From an uncultured Clostridia bacterium (GTDB taxonomy: Bacteria; Bacillota; Clostridia; Oscillospirales; Acutalibacteraceae): a DNA stretch of 53,730 nt. How positions within the stretch are numbered: the first letter of the stretch is position 1; each line of letters starts with the position of its first letter. The notes under the pieces were generated by a model, which saw only the letters and a program-made list of their open reading frames with translations, ran no database searches and had not been told where the DNA came from. This document shows, one piece after another, positions 1 through 9,315 of this stretch. Made by a program: the position numbers and the translations under genes. Location of the stretch: NCBI GenBank assembly GCA_944380885.1, contig CALWIZ010000014.1, forward strand, positions 1 through 53,730, in the 5' to 3' direction.

Positions 1-771
1 GTCATATTCCTCGTAGCTGATTTTACCGAGCTCAAGCATTTTATCAAGGACAGTACGTCTGCGTTCGACATTTTCCTCCGGACCGTCAACCGGGTTAAAT
101 TTCGTTGGATTTTTTGTAATTGCCGCAAGTGAGGCGCACTCAACAAGCGTAAGCTCGCTTACGTCTTTGTTAAAATAATAATTTGCCGCGACCTGAACGC
201 CGTTTATACCGTTTCCGAGAGCTATGGTGTTGAGATACGCTTCAAGAATTTCGGTTTTGTCGAGCTGCTTTTCAATAAGCAAGGCTCTTACAATTTCACG
301 GATTTTTCTGACAGAGCTTTTATCATCGTCTCCCGTGACGTTTTTAATAAGCTGCTGAGTCAGCGTCGAACCGCCGAATTCGGTATCGTCAAACTTCAAA
401 AGCTTATTTCCTACCGCGGCAAGCGTTCTTTTCCAGTCGACTCCGCTGTGTTCAAAAAAGCGCTCATCTTCAATAGAAATAAACGCGTTCTGCAGATTTT
501 CCGGAATTTTATCAATACTGACCCAAAGCCGGTTCTCTGTCCCGTGAAGTCTCTGATATTCTACCCACTCGCCTTTATTGTTTTGCACATAAATAACAGA
601 GGTAAGGTTAATTTCCATATTCCGTATATTATCAACAATTTGATTTGCTCCGAAAAAATCGATTTTACGCTCGGATTTTATATACGTCGGTATTACAAAT
701 ATAAGAAAAACCGTCGCCACAATCAGCAGACCGGACAAAAATACAGTCAGTTTTTTGAAGATATTTTCCAT
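1..771 (-). CDS. Penicillin-binding protein 1A-type transglycosylase, N-terminal 257 residues (cut by window edge)
   Basis: The reverse strand reads open from an ATG at 771 to the window edge. It starts MENIFKKL and has one membrane anchor at about residues 8-28. The glycosyltransferase-51 signatures follow in order: an EDERFFEHSG block with the catalytic Glu, then GGSTLTQQLIKN, then an EILEAYLNTIALGNG block. The family polymerises lipid II into glycan strands outside the membrane, and class A members carry a transpeptidase domain further on, which would lie beyond the left edge. A purine-rich AGAAAGGG precedes the start. The monofunctional alternative (MtgA-like) cannot be excluded because the C-terminus is missing. 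Confidence 0.9.
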   Translation of the reverse strand, partial: MENIFKKLTVFLSGLLIVATVFLIFVIPTYIKSERKIDFFGANQIVDNIRNMEINLTSVIYVQNNKGEWVEYQRLHGTENRLWVSIDKIPENLQNAFISIEDERFFEHSGVDWKRTLAAVGNKLLKFDDTEFGGSTLTQQLIKNVTGDDDKSSVRKIREIVRALLIEKQLDKTEILEAYLNTIALGNGINGVQVAANYYFNKDVSELTLVECASLAAITKNPTKFNPVDGPEENVERRRTVLDKMLELGKISYEEYD

Positions 772-818
772 AAAGCCCGCCCTTTCTCTCAGGATATTTG
801 ACGCCGCATATATAACTA

Positions 819-847
819 ATTATAACACCGACACCATTATTTAGCAA
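819..847 (-). promoter_or_regulatory. SigA-type promoter of the PBP gene
   Basis: On the minus strand TTGCTA (847-842) and TATAAT (824-819) are separated by exactly 17 bases, about 50 bases upstream of the PBP start codon. The divergent ABC transporter gene has a TATAAT at 889-894 but no convincing -35. Confidence 0.6.
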
Positions 848-918
848 ATATTTTTTAAAGCATTCATATTTTATTTAAAAATTGCAATTATAATTTTAGA
901 GCAAAGCGAGGGAAATAA

Positions 919-3522
919 ATGTTAAAACTTCTTAATATCAGGAAAAATTATTATGCCGGAAGCACTACAGTTGAGGCGCTTAACGGTGTAAGCATCGAAT
1001 TCAGGAAAAATGAATTTGTATCTATTCTCGGTCAGTCCGGATGCGGCAAAACAACCCTTTTGAATATTATAGGCGGACTTGACAAATACACCGAAGGCGA
1101 CCTTATAATAAACGGAAAATCCACAAAACTTTTCAAAGACAGAGACTGGGATAATTACAGAAACCACTCGATAGGCTTTATTTTTCAGAGCTACAACCTG
1201 ATACCCCACCAGAGCGTACTCTCAAACGTTGAGCTTGCGCTTACACTCTCAGGTGTCTCAAAAGCGGAAAGACGCCGCCGCGCGTCTGAAGCACTTGACA
1301 AGGTGGGACTCAGCGATCAGAAAAACAAGCGTCCGAACGAAATGTCCGGAGGTCAGATGCAGAGAGTCGCCATAGCCCGCGCGCTTGTCAATAATCCTGA
1401 AATTCTGCTTGCCGACGAACCTACCGGAGCGCTTGACAGCGAAACATCCGTACAGATAATGGATCTTCTCAAGGAAATCGCGAAAGACCGGCTTGTTATA
1501 ATGGTTACCCACAATCCTGAGCTTGCCCAGAAATATTCTACCAGAATCGTGAGACTTCTCGACGGTAAAATTATAGACGATACAATGCCCTATTCTTCCG
1601 ATAACGATAATATCGAGGAAAAAAAGTCAGATAAAAGACCTTCAATGTCGTTTTTTACCGCCCTTTCCCTTTCGCTCAACAATCTGATGACCAAAAAAGC
1701 CCGTACCTTTCTCACTTCTTTCGCAGGATCAATAGGCATAATAGGCATAGCGCTTATTTTATCACTTTCAAGCGGAGTAAACGCATATATAAAAAATGTC
1801 GAAGAAAAAACTCTTGCAAGTTATCCGATTTCGATAGAAAAAACGGGTATGGACATAAGTAATCTCGTTTCTGATCTTATGGATGAACACGAGGTAGTCG
1901 AAGAAACCGAACCTGACAGAATTTACAGCAACAATATAATGACCGAAATGATGTCAACAATGGTAAACGGTCTTTCGTCAAACAATCTTGCTCTTCTCAA
2001 AAAGCACATAGAGGAAACTGATGCCTTTGACGAAAACTCAAGCGAGATAGAATATAAATATTCAACTGTTATGAATATTTATGACGAAAAAGGCGACAAG
2101 GTAAATCCGAACACCGTTTTTTCCACGTTATTCGGCGAGAATTCAACATCGTCTTCCTATCAATCGGCTTCGGCGTTTTCAAATACGGAAGTTTGGAACA
2201 GGCTTTTTGACAATAAAGAGTTTCTTGAAAAGCAGTATGAAGTTGTAGCCGGCCGCTTTCCTGAAAACTATGATGAAATCGTACTTGTAGTCGATAAAAA
2301 CAACCGCATAAGCGATTATACGCTTTATTCTCTCGGACTCAAGGACTCAAAAGAGCTTGAGGAAATGATGGAAAAAGCCATGAACGGTGAAAAAATAGAG
2401 CCGACAGAACAGGTGTCATATTCTTATGACGATATTCTTAATCTCAAATTCCGTCTTCTTTGCAATACAGATTACTTTGAGAAAAAAGCCGACGGTTTGT
2501 GGGTCGACAAAACAGATGATGAATTGTATGTACAGACAAAGCTTTCAGATGCTCTTCAGATAAGCGTTGTGGGAATACTTCGTCCGTCGGAAGACTCCCT
2601 GAACACAGCCACAAGCGGATTTGTGGGATACACAAGCGAACTGATGGAGCATCTCATAAATCAGGTGAACGACAGTGAAATTGTCAAAACGCAAAAAGAA
2701 AATCCCGAAGTAAATGTTTTCACCGGACTACCCTTCCAGACCGATGAAACAGAGATGTCATTTGATCAGATCATGGAATATATTTCATCGTTGCCCAAGG
2801 AAGAGCAGGCTGAATATTCTGCGTATATTCAGCAGATGCAGACCGCCGGAATGACCAACGAAGAAATAGCCGAACGCTTTAACACTGCAATAAAAGGACA
2901 GAGTGATTCGGCAACTTATTCGGATAATCTCAGCCTCATGGGTGTTTCCGACCTGAATGAACCTTCGGTCATAAATATTTACCCCAACAGCTTTGAGGCA
3001 AAAGAAAATATTTCCGCGCTTATAGACGAGTATAACGCCTCTGCGGACGAAAGCGATAAAATAACTTATACAGACTATATCGGACTTATGCTTTCGTCAG
3101 TTACCACAATAATCAATGCAATAAGCTATATTCTTATTGCATTTGTAAGCATTTCACTCATTGTATCGTCTATAATGATAGGAATAATCACATATATTTC
3201 TGTTCTTGAGCGTACAAAAGAAATCGGCATTTTGCGCGCAATGGGAGCTTCAAAACGCGATGTCTCACGTGTTTTCAATGCTGAAACGCTTATTGTTGGA
3301 TTTGTCGCGGGAGCAATAGGTATTCTTGTTACCCTGCTGCTGCTGATACCTATCAATGCAATTATTGAGGTCATTACAGATATTTCCGGTTTGGCTGTCC
3401 TGCCGGTCGCAGGCGCTATAATTCTTGTCGCTATCAGTATGCTTCTGACACTTATAGCAGGAATATTCCCTTCAAGAGTTGCAGCAAAGCGCGACCCTGT
3501 TACAGCACTGAGGTCAGAATGA
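919..3522 (+). CDS. ABC transporter, fused ATPase and FtsX/MacB-type permease
   Basis: 867 residues. The N-terminal ATPase has Walker A GQSGCGKTT (about 38-46), signature MSGGQMQRVA (about 142-151), Walker B ILLADEP (about 162-168) and the switch His in VTHN (about 198). A linker leads to one membrane helix (about 265-285), a large extracytoplasmic region of roughly 450 residues, and three C-terminal helices in an FtsX-type block carrying the ERTKEIGILRAMGAS motif. The MacB/LolCD-like superfamily moves peptides, lipoproteins or antibiotics by mechanotransmission; the substrate here is unknown. The fused single-chain form is common in Clostridia. It stands alone, and its stop lies only 4 bases from the stop of the convergent gene. 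Confidence 0.9.
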   Translation: MLKLLNIRKNYYAGSTTVEALNGVSIEFRKNEFVSILGQSGCGKTTLLNIIGGLDKYTEGDLIINGKSTKLFKDRDWDNYRNHSIGFIFQSYNLIPHQSVLSNVELALTLSGVSKAERRRRASEALDKVGLSDQKNKRPNEMSGGQMQRVAIARALVNNPEILLADEPTGALDSETSVQIMDLLKEIAKDRLVIMVTHNPELAQKYSTRIVRLLDGKIIDDTMPYSSDNDNIEEKKSDKRPSMSFFTALSLSLNNLMTKKARTFLTSFAGSIGIIGIALILSLSSGVNAYIKNVEEKTLASYPISIEKTGMDISNLVSDLMDEHEVVEETEPDRIYSNNIMTEMMSTMVNGLSSNNLALLKKHIEETDAFDENSSEIEYKYSTVMNIYDEKGDKVNPNTVFSTLFGENSTSSSYQSASAFSNTEVWNRLFDNKEFLEKQYEVVAGRFPENYDEIVLVVDKNNRISDYTLYSLGLKDSKELEEMMEKAMNGEKIEPTEQVSYSYDDILNLKFRLLCNTDYFEKKADGLWVDKTDDELYVQTKLSDALQISVVGILRPSEDSLNTATSGFVGYTSELMEHLINQVNDSEIVKTQKENPEVNVFTGLPFQTDETEMSFDQIMEYISSLPKEEQAEYSAYIQQMQTAGMTNEEIAERFNTAIKGQSDSATYSDNLSLMGVSDLNEPSVINIYPNSFEAKENISALIDEYNASADESDKITYTDYIGLMLSSVTTIINAISYILIAFVSISLIVSSIMIGIITYISVLERTKEIGILRAMGASKRDVSRVFNAETLIVGFVAGAIGILVTLLLLIPINAIIEVITDISGLAVLPVAGAIILVAISMLLTLIAGIFPSRVAAKRDPVTALRSE

Positions 3523-3526
3523 TTTT

Positions 3527-4129
3527 TCAGTTTATTATTTCACCGTTTTTGCATAATTCTTTTATATATTTATTCCAGTTGTAGCAATCGGGCACCGTTA
3601 TATTGGTCTCGGTCTTTTCCACTGTATAAGAAAAGATCTCGTCATCAATACCGGTGTCCGATACTTTTTTCATAATCGCGGTTATTATGCTTCTTCTTAA
3701 TTCTTCACTTTCTACCGTTCTGGACAGAAGCTCGGATATCTGCACTCCCGTGTATCTTTCCGTCTCGCCAACTTCTCCGAGCTCAATGCCTCCGGCGTAA
3801 TCCACAAGCGCCGCGACAAAGGAATAATCGGTTTCCACGGTAAAATCAATGCTGTACCCGTATATTTCATCGGTAAAATCGTCATACGGCGGTATGATGA
3901 TTTTGAGTTTTTTACCTTCAAAGTCAAAATACGCGAAAGTCTTTTCGCCGCATATGTCGAACATTATCCCCTTTCCCGACGGTTCGGGGAATGTATACGG
4001 CACATCTGAAACGCTGTTTTCGGCAGGACTTATTTCCCTGCTTAAATAAAAGTATCCTGCCGAAACAAATACCGCGAAACACGCCGTGTAAAACAACAGA
4101 TATTTTATAACTCTTTTTGCTTTTTTCAT
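3527..4129 (-). CDS. Membrane-anchored protein with a degenerate LytR-CpsA-Psr-like domain
   Basis: 200 residues with one N-terminal membrane helix (about 9-27) and an outside domain. I see the order of LCP-family segments: a strand before FEGKKLKIIIPP (LCP: ...SIPRD), then FVAALVDYAGGIEL (LCP: helix and GG turn), then a GVQISELLSRT helix, then RRSIITAIMKK, then a strand and NITVPD. LCP enzymes attach wall polymers to peptidoglycan using conserved Arg and Asp residues. Here the usual Arg after the SIP-like strand is absent (PPY), so enzymatic activity is doubtful. The assignment is inference from motif order; a plain hypothetical call is the safe alternative. GGGTGATC provides the ribosome site. 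Confidence 0.6.
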   Translation of the reverse strand: MKKAKRVIKYLLFYTACFAVFVSAGYFYLSREISPAENSVSDVPYTFPEPSGKGIMFDICGEKTFAYFDFEGKKLKIIIPPYDDFTDEIYGYSIDFTVETDYSFVAALVDYAGGIELGEVGETERYTGVQISELLSRTVESEELRRSIITAIMKKVSDTGIDDEIFSYTVEKTETNITVPDCYNWNKYIKELCKNGEIIN

Positions 4130-4180
4130 CTGATCACCCTGTTTTTATTATGGACAGGCAGAATAAAAAACATTCAAAAT

Positions 4181-4208
4181 AAAAAAGCTCCGCCTGTAAA
4201 GGCGAAGC
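4181..4208 (-). terminator. Rho-independent terminator of the SGNH/isomerase/cyclophilin operon
   Basis: Arms 4187-4194 and 4201-4208 form an 8-bp stem in the leftward RNA. One pair is G-U only when read on the minus strand, and a six-U run (4186-4181) follows, so the direction is leftward. Confidence 0.85.
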
Positions 4209-4257
4209 AATAAAAAATCTTACCGGCATTGCAGCCGATTTTTCGCTGTTATAATAT

Positions 4258-4878
4258 TTATTTCAGTGACTCAATAATCGGAGCTATCGCTTTTGCGTAT
4301 TCTTTTCCAATAAATCTTGCGCCGGTTTCGGTAGGATGAACACCGTCGGCCGCGTAGTCCGTAGGATTATTTCCTATAAACTCGGCGTTGAGCAGACCGT
4401 CAGTAGGAAGATATACGTCTGCAAATTCCCTTGCAAGGCTGCGTATTATGAGAATCTTAGGCATAAGATCATCCCAGAAGAATTTTTTATCCTCGACAGG
4501 AATAAGAAAAGGCTCCATCATAAGTATTTTAGCGTTTGTTTTTTCCTTTATCGCGGTTAAAACAGTGCGGTAATTTTTTTCAAAAAGATCATTATCGATC
4601 CATGAACGGTCGCCGGCGTGGTGCCATACGTCGTTTATACCGATAAGTATGGAAACTATATCGGGCTGAATGTCAACAAAATCGCTCTGAAGCCTTGCGA
4701 CAAGATCTTTTGTTTGATTTCCGCTGATTCCGAGGTTTATAAACTCAAAATCAGTATCAGGAAACTCCGTCCGTATATTTTCGGCGGCGTATTTCGGATA
4801 ACCTGAGCCTAAATTATGTATATCCTCATAATTTCTTCCTGCGTCTGTAATGCTGTCTCCCTGAAAAAGAATTTTCAT
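4258..4878 (-). CDS. SGNH/GDSL-family hydrolase
   Basis: 206 residues. Block I is FQGDSITDAG near the N-terminus with the nucleophile Ser, block III is the IGINDVWH region, and a C-terminal DGVHPT carries the Asp and His of the triad. The family contains esterases and deacetylases for lipids and decorated sugars. I place the start at 4878 rather than an upstream ATG at 4920, because block I then begins at the usual distance from the terminus and a GGTGAT site lies just upstream. No signal peptide is seen, so it is probably cytoplasmic. It is the last gene before the terminator and follows another SGNH protein; together with the isomerase this suggests deacylation of an imported sugar (inference). 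Confidence 0.85.
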   Translation of the reverse strand: MKILFQGDSITDAGRNYEDIHNLGSGYPKYAAENIRTEFPDTDFEFINLGISGNQTKDLVARLQSDFVDIQPDIVSILIGINDVWHHAGDRSWIDNDLFEKNYRTVLTAIKEKTNAKILMMEPFLIPVEDKKFFWDDLMPKILIIRSLAREFADVYLPTDGLLNAEFIGNNPTDYAADGVHPTETGARFIGKEYAKAIAPIIESLK

Positions 4879-4898
4879 AATAATCACCATTCCCTGTT

Positions 4899-5690
4899 TT
4901 ATTTTAAATATTTTGAACAAACATCGTGAACCGTATTTTTAATCAGAGCAATTTTTTTGTTGTCTGCCTCAAAACCATCTGGTATTTCAAAGCCATTGAC
5001 AATATCTGTCGAGACAGGAAAAAAAGAATTGTTCCTTATATCTTCACCGGAAAAGATTTCAAACCATACCGCTGCAAGAGTATATCTGCCGTAGAAAAGG
5101 CTCATATGATAACCGTCGCGGCAAAGACTTTCACCGCCCGAAAGAACATCAAACTCCTTTTTTCCGCGTAATTCATTTATTACCTCTCCGCACGGTATTA
5201 TCGGAATATTTCCGTTTTCCGAGCAGAATTTTCCAGAAGCGCTTTTTATTGCCGAATACATTTCGGAACTCGAATAACCGTATTTTCCGAAAGCCGGGTG
5301 GTCGCTTCCTTCCTCATAAGACCATGTTTCATGGAAATATATTTTTGAGTCCGGCACTGTATTTCTTATATAATCGACAACATATTTTCCGTTCTCGCCG
5401 TATGATGCGGGAATGCCCGAATCATAGCTTGCCTGCTGAACTGTAACGATATCCCAGCTGTCCGCCTTAAGCATTTCATTAACAGAGACTGTTCTGTCGG
5501 TATATATGCCGTTATACTCAAGACGGTATTTTTTTTCGCCGCTCTTTATATTACAGGCATGCATATGGAGACTGCAGCCCCCGATATACAAATTGTATAC
5601 ATCTATCGGACTGTTCCCCGCTTCAGATATTTTATGCAGGTACGCTGTTGCGTCTTCTGAAAAGCTGTTTCCTATCGAAAGAATTTTCAC
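4899..5690 (-). CDS. DUF4886 SGNH-like hydrolase
   Basis: 263 residues. It opens with a variant SGNH block MKILSIGNSFSEDA, has a VTVQQASYDSG segment, and ends with a DGYHMS block that would supply the Asp-His pair. This pattern matches DUF4886 proteins, an SGNH-fold group often found with carbohydrate genes in gut Firmicutes and Bacteroidetes. No signal peptide is visible. It lies 6 bases downstream of the isomerase-like gene and just upstream of the second SGNH gene. Substrate unknown. Confidence 0.85.
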   Translation of the reverse strand: MKILSIGNSFSEDATAYLHKISEAGNSPIDVYNLYIGGCSLHMHACNIKSGEKKYRLEYNGIYTDRTVSVNEMLKADSWDIVTVQQASYDSGIPASYGENGKYVVDYIRNTVPDSKIYFHETWSYEEGSDHPAFGKYGYSSSEMYSAIKSASGKFCSENGNIPIIPCGEVINELRGKKEFDVLSGGESLCRDGYHMSLFYGRYTLAAVWFEIFSGEDIRNNSFFPVSTDIVNGFEIPDGFEADNKKIALIKNTVHDVCSKYLK

Positions 5691-5696
5691 AAAAAA

Positions 5697-6428
5697 TCAC
5701 CTTTTACCGTCTTCAAGGCTTTTCAAATAATCAATGCAAATTTTCGCTTCGGTTATTCCGTCTGGAACGCAGGTTTCGCTCTCTACCACCATCGGAATAT
5801 TATTTTTTACGGCATAATCGTAAACAGCCGCAACAGGCGCGCTGCCTTTTCCGAGCGGATAACCGTGACCGTCCGGAGTACCGTCTTTTATATGTATAAA
5901 AGTTACTCGGCCCTTTACCCTGTCAAGCAGCAAAAGAGGTTCCTTCATTCCGACAAACGCCCAGTAAGTGTCTATTTCAAATGTTATGCCGGTTCTGTAA
6001 AAAAGCTGCTCAAAAGGTACTGAACCGTCCTTATTAGGTATAAACTCGTCCGCATGATTATGATATGAAAGCTGAATACCGTCAGCTTTCAGCTTTTCGG
6101 AAATAATATTGATGTTTTCTATAAAATAATTCAGTTTGCTTTGATCGGATAAATCATATCCCGGAATAATATAATGCTTATTTCCTATAGCTTTATGATA
6201 AGCGACTGTTTCCTCGTAATTGTTTAGAAGATCATCAAAAGACGAATGTGTTCCGGAAATTTCAAGACCGGAATTTTCAAGCATTGAATTTATTTCATTT
6301 GCAGTATGACCGAAAAAGCCTGCGAATTCAACGCAGTTATATCCTAATTCCGCTGTTTTCTTGATTGCCGACGCAAGATCGTTTTGTGTTATATCCCTTA
6401 TGCTGTATAGCTGAAGACCGTATTTCAT
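5697..6428 (-). CDS. Sugar phosphate isomerase/epimerase-like TIM-barrel protein
   Basis: 243 residues. MKYGLQLYSIRD at the N-terminus, YHNHADEF mid-protein, FEIDTYW and FIHIKDG are the strand-end metal and substrate motifs of the xylose-isomerase-like TIM barrel (AP endonuclease family 2 superfamily). Members isomerise or epimerise sugars and inositols, usually with a divalent metal bound by Glu, Asp and His; candidate ligands are in YHNH, EIDTYW and the late VVESE segment. GAGGTACTGAAA gives a ribosome site. It is co-transcribed with two SGNH hydrolases, so a sugar-catabolic role is likely but not specific. Confidence 0.85.
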   Translation of the reverse strand: MKYGLQLYSIRDITQNDLASAIKKTAELGYNCVEFAGFFGHTANEINSMLENSGLEISGTHSSFDDLLNNYEETVAYHKAIGNKHYIIPGYDLSDQSKLNYFIENINIISEKLKADGIQLSYHNHADEFIPNKDGSVPFEQLFYRTGITFEIDTYWAFVGMKEPLLLLDRVKGRVTFIHIKDGTPDGHGYPLGKGSAPVAAVYDYAVKNNIPMVVESETCVPDGITEAKICIDYLKSLEDGKR

Positions 6429-6442
6429 TTTCAGTACCTCGG

Positions 6443-7039
6443 TTAATATTCAATTATTTCGATTGACTTTATAATAACATCTTCGCACGGAACATCATTG
6501 ACGGTTTTAACGCATGCGATAGCGTCAACCGTATCCATTCCTTCAAATACCTGTCCGAAAACAGTGTGACGGAAATCAAGCCACGGAGTACCACCCATTT
6601 CACCGTACGCGTTTACAATATCTTGCGGGAACCCGCGGTCAGAAAGCTCTTTCATCTGCTCAAGCATATTTGACGGAACGTCTTTAGCCTGAACAATAAA
6701 AAACTGACTGCCGTTTGTATTGGGGCCGGAGTTAGCCATCGAAAGCGCTCCGCGCAGGTTGTGAAGCTGCTCGTCAAACTCATCGCCGAAGCTGCCGCCC
6801 CATATCGACTCACCGCCCGTACCGTTGCCGAGCGGGTCTCCTCCCTGTATCATAAAATCGTTTATTACCCGATGAAATTTAAGACCGTCATAATAACCGT
6901 TTTTTGAATGAGTGACAAAGTTTTCTACCGTTTTTGGCGCGCGTTCGGGAAAAAGAAGGATCTTTATATCGCCCATACTTGTGTGCATTACCGCAACTGT
7001 ATCTCCCGAACCCGGAATTTTCAGCTGAACTGCTGACAT
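6443..7039 (-). CDS. Cyclophilin-type peptidyl-prolyl cis-trans isomerase
   Basis: 198 residues. The cyclophilin core is clear: [14 protein letters not shown] (about 55-68) with the catalytic Arg, and NGSQFFIV (about 109-116). There is no signal peptide or lipobox, so it should work in the cytoplasm on proline-limited folding steps. The start at 7039 is chosen because AAGGAGAG lies five bases upstream; an in-frame codon at 7057 would put that site inside the gene. It heads the leftward operon and shares a divergent promoter region with nrdR. Confidence 0.92.
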   Translation of the reverse strand: MSAVQLKIPGSGDTVAVMHTSMGDIKILLFPERAPKTVENFVTHSKNGYYDGLKFHRVINDFMIQGGDPLGNGTGGESIWGGSFGDEFDEQLHNLRGALSMANSGPNTNGSQFFIVQAKDVPSNMLEQMKELSDRGFPQDIVNAYGEMGGTPWLDFRHTVFGQVFEGMDTVDAIACVKTVNDVPCEDVIIKSIEIIEY

Positions 7040-7089
7040 AGTATCTCTCCTTAACACTGTATTTAATAGGGTGTTCCCCCATTTTTAAT

Positions 7090-7126
7090 ACTTGTATTTT
7101 ACTACAATATATAGTATAATACAAGT
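7090..7126. promoter_or_regulatory. Symmetric divergent promoter with candidate NrdR box between the cyclophilin gene and nrdR
   Basis: A 15-base inverted repeat with one mismatch (7090-7104 and 7112-7126) carries two face-to-face promoters. Rightward: TTGTAT 7092-7097, 17 bases, TATAAT 7115-7120. Leftward: TTGTAT 7124-7119, 17 bases, TAAAAT 7101-7096. The centre, read on the minus strand as CTATATATTGTAG, resembles the NrdR box, an AT-rich palindrome with a CTATATAT-type core. NrdR binding here would block both promoters. The promoters are seen in the sequence; the operator role is inferred. Confidence 0.65.
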
Positions 7127-7172
7127 AATTTTTAGAAATACTTAAATATTTTTTATCAAAGGAGAAATAACC

Positions 7173-7628
7173 ATGAAATGCCCCTTCTGCGGCTTTGAAG
7201 AAAGCAAAGTCATAGATTCAAGACCGACTGACGAGGGTCAGCGTATCCGCCGCCGCCGTGAATGTCTTCAGTGCGCGAAAAGATTTACCACCTATGAAAT
7301 AATTGAAAGTCTTCCGATAATAGTAATTAAAAAGGACAAGTCCCGTGAAGCCTTTAATCGTGACAAGCTTATGACGGGTCTGCTGCGTGCCTGCGAAAAA
7401 CGTCCGGTTTCTATTGACACACTTGATAAAATGATAGACGAGATAGAAAGCGTACTTCAGAATTCGCTTGACCGCGAAGTAAGCAGTGAAAAAATCGGAC
7501 AGCTCGTTATGGAAAAGCTGAAAAAGATTGACGAGGTAGCTTATGTCCGTTTCGCTTCTGTCTACCGGCAGTTCAAGGATATAAATACATTTATGCACGA
7601 GCTGAACAAGCTGCTCGAAAACGATTGA
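7173..7628 (+). CDS. nrdR: Transcriptional repressor NrdR
   Basis: 151 residues, the family's usual length. A zinc ribbon is formed by Cys3, Cys6, Cys31 and Cys34, with an RIRRRREC basic stretch that contacts DNA, followed by an ATP-cone domain at about 46-136. NrdR senses (d)ATP and represses ribonucleotide reductase genes. AAAGGAG precedes the ATG. A box-like palindrome lies in its own promoter, so autoregulation is likely. No ribonucleotide reductase gene is present in the window. Confidence 0.97.
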   Translation: MKCPFCGFEESKVIDSRPTDEGQRIRRRRECLQCAKRFTTYEIIESLPIIVIKKDKSREAFNRDKLMTGLLRACEKRPVSIDTLDKMIDEIESVLQNSLDREVSSEKIGQLVMEKLKKIDEVAYVRFASVYRQFKDINTFMHELNKLLEND

Positions 7629-7647
7629 TTTTTTTGAGGAGAGACCG

Positions 7648-9300
7648 ATGAACAACAATGAAAAAATGGCGGAGCTGCTGCTCCCTTCCATAGATAAAAC
7701 TCCGGATTATTATGAGAATCTTTATCCGGCAAGAGAATTAAAGGAAGGCGCGCGGGTCACAAGAATTGCCCCCAGTCCGACAGGATATCTTCATTTGGGC
7801 ACACTTTTTGCCGCTCTTGTCAACCGTATAACCGCTACATCTTCAGGAGGGATATTTTACACCCGAATTGAAGATACCGACAAAAAGCGTGAAATAGAAG
7901 GCGGAATTGCGGATATAATTGACGGGCTCGGAAGATTCGGCATAACAATCGACGAAGGTTTTACGGGCGCAGACGAGCAGTACGGAAATTACGGTCCTTA
8001 CAAGCAAAGCCAGCGCGCTGAAATTTATCAAACCTACGTTAAGGAGCTTATCCGACAGGGACTTGCCTATCCGTGTTTCTGTACGGCCGAAGAGCTTGAC
8101 AAGGTAAGAAAAATACAGGAAGACCGCAAAATCCGCACAGGTTATCACGGAGAATGGGCAAAGCACAGAAATATTACTTTCGAAGAAGCGAAAAAGCTTA
8201 TTGATGAGGGTAAAACTTACGTTGTTCGTCTTAAATCTCCCGGAAGCGAAGAAAACACGGTTGTTTTTGATGACTGTATTAAAGGCAAAATTGAAATGCC
8301 GGAAAACGATGAGGATTTTGTTATTTTAAAATCCGACGGTATCCCAACATACCACTTTGCCCACGCCGTAGACGATCATCTTATGAGAACAACCCACGTT
8401 CTTCGAGGCGATGAGTGGATTTCCTCTGTTCCGAAGCATATACAGCTTTTCAAGCTGCTCGGTTTCAAGCCGCCGAAGTACGGACATATCGCTCCGATTA
8501 TGAAGCTCGACGGCGGCGCCAAGCGTAAGATTTCAAAACGCAAGGATCCTGAAGCCGCGGTTCATTTTTTTGCGGAAGAGGGATATGACAGCCAAAGCGT
8601 CATAGAATACCTTATGACAGTTGCCGCGTCCGATTTTGAAGACTGGCGCAAGGCAAATCCGGATAAATCATATAAGGATTTTAAATTCAATCTGAAAAAA
8701 ATGAGTGTTTCAGGCGCTTTGTTCGACTCGGACAAGCTGAACAACGTATCCAAAACCGTTGTTTCAAGCTTTGACAGCGCGTGTGTTTACGATAAACTGA
8801 CAAAATGGGCAAAAGAATTTGATCCTGAGTTCTGCGCTGTTCTGACGGAAAATCCCGAATATACAAGGGCGGTTCTTTCAATCGACCGCGATGTACCTAA
8901 GCCACGCAAGGATATAGCGAAATGGAATGAGGCTAAAGATTATTTCTCATATTTCTTTGACAGTCTGTATAAAAAGGATTTTTCCCTTCCCGAAAACGTC
9001 TCATCTGCCGACGCAAAGCTCTTTCTTCAGAAATACAAGGAAGTATATGATCCTTCTGACGACAGGCAGCTGTGGTTTGATAAAATCAAGGCTATTGCGC
9101 CGGAAATAGGCTTTGCTTCCGAGACAAAGGAATACAAGGCAGAGCCTGACAAGTTCAAAGGGCACGCGGGAGATTTAAGCACCGTACTCAGAATTGCGGT
9201 TACCGGAAGAAGGAATACGCCGGATCTCTGCAGCATTATGCGGGTACTGGGCAAAGAGCGCTGCATATCACGTATAGATGATGCGTTAAATTCACTTTAA
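7648..9300 (+). CDS. gltX: Glutamyl-tRNA synthetase
   Basis: 550 residues. The class I signatures are PSPTGYLHLGTL (HIGH-type, about 42-53) and KISKRKD (KMSKS-type, about 292-298). The C-terminal anticodon-binding part is all-helical, as in bacterial GluRS. It is longer than typical GltX (about 480) through an N-terminal extension of roughly 35 residues and a divergent C-terminal region. It lies 19 bases after nrdR with a GAGGAGAG site. A GlnRS gene lies immediately downstream, so this enzyme may be discriminating rather than the dual-specificity form usual in Firmicutes (inference). Confidence 0.95.
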   Translation: MNNNEKMAELLLPSIDKTPDYYENLYPARELKEGARVTRIAPSPTGYLHLGTLFAALVNRITATSSGGIFYTRIEDTDKKREIEGGIADIIDGLGRFGITIDEGFTGADEQYGNYGPYKQSQRAEIYQTYVKELIRQGLAYPCFCTAEELDKVRKIQEDRKIRTGYHGEWAKHRNITFEEAKKLIDEGKTYVVRLKSPGSEENTVVFDDCIKGKIEMPENDEDFVILKSDGIPTYHFAHAVDDHLMRTTHVLRGDEWISSVPKHIQLFKLLGFKPPKYGHIAPIMKLDGGAKRKISKRKDPEAAVHFFAEEGYDSQSVIEYLMTVAASDFEDWRKANPDKSYKDFKFNLKKMSVSGALFDSDKLNNVSKTVVSSFDSACVYDKLTKWAKEFDPEFCAVLTENPEYTRAVLSIDRDVPKPRKDIAKWNEAKDYFSYFFDSLYKKDFSLPENVSSADAKLFLQKYKEVYDPSDDRQLWFDKIKAIAPEIGFASETKEYKAEPDKFKGHAGDLSTVLRIAVTGRRNTPDLCSIMRVLGKERCISRIDDALNSL

Positions 9301-9315
9301 GGAGCAATATATACA

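Noticed and set aside
448..801. 117-codon plus-strand frame at the left edge
   Set aside because: It is antisense to the penicillin-binding protein, whose motifs are clear.
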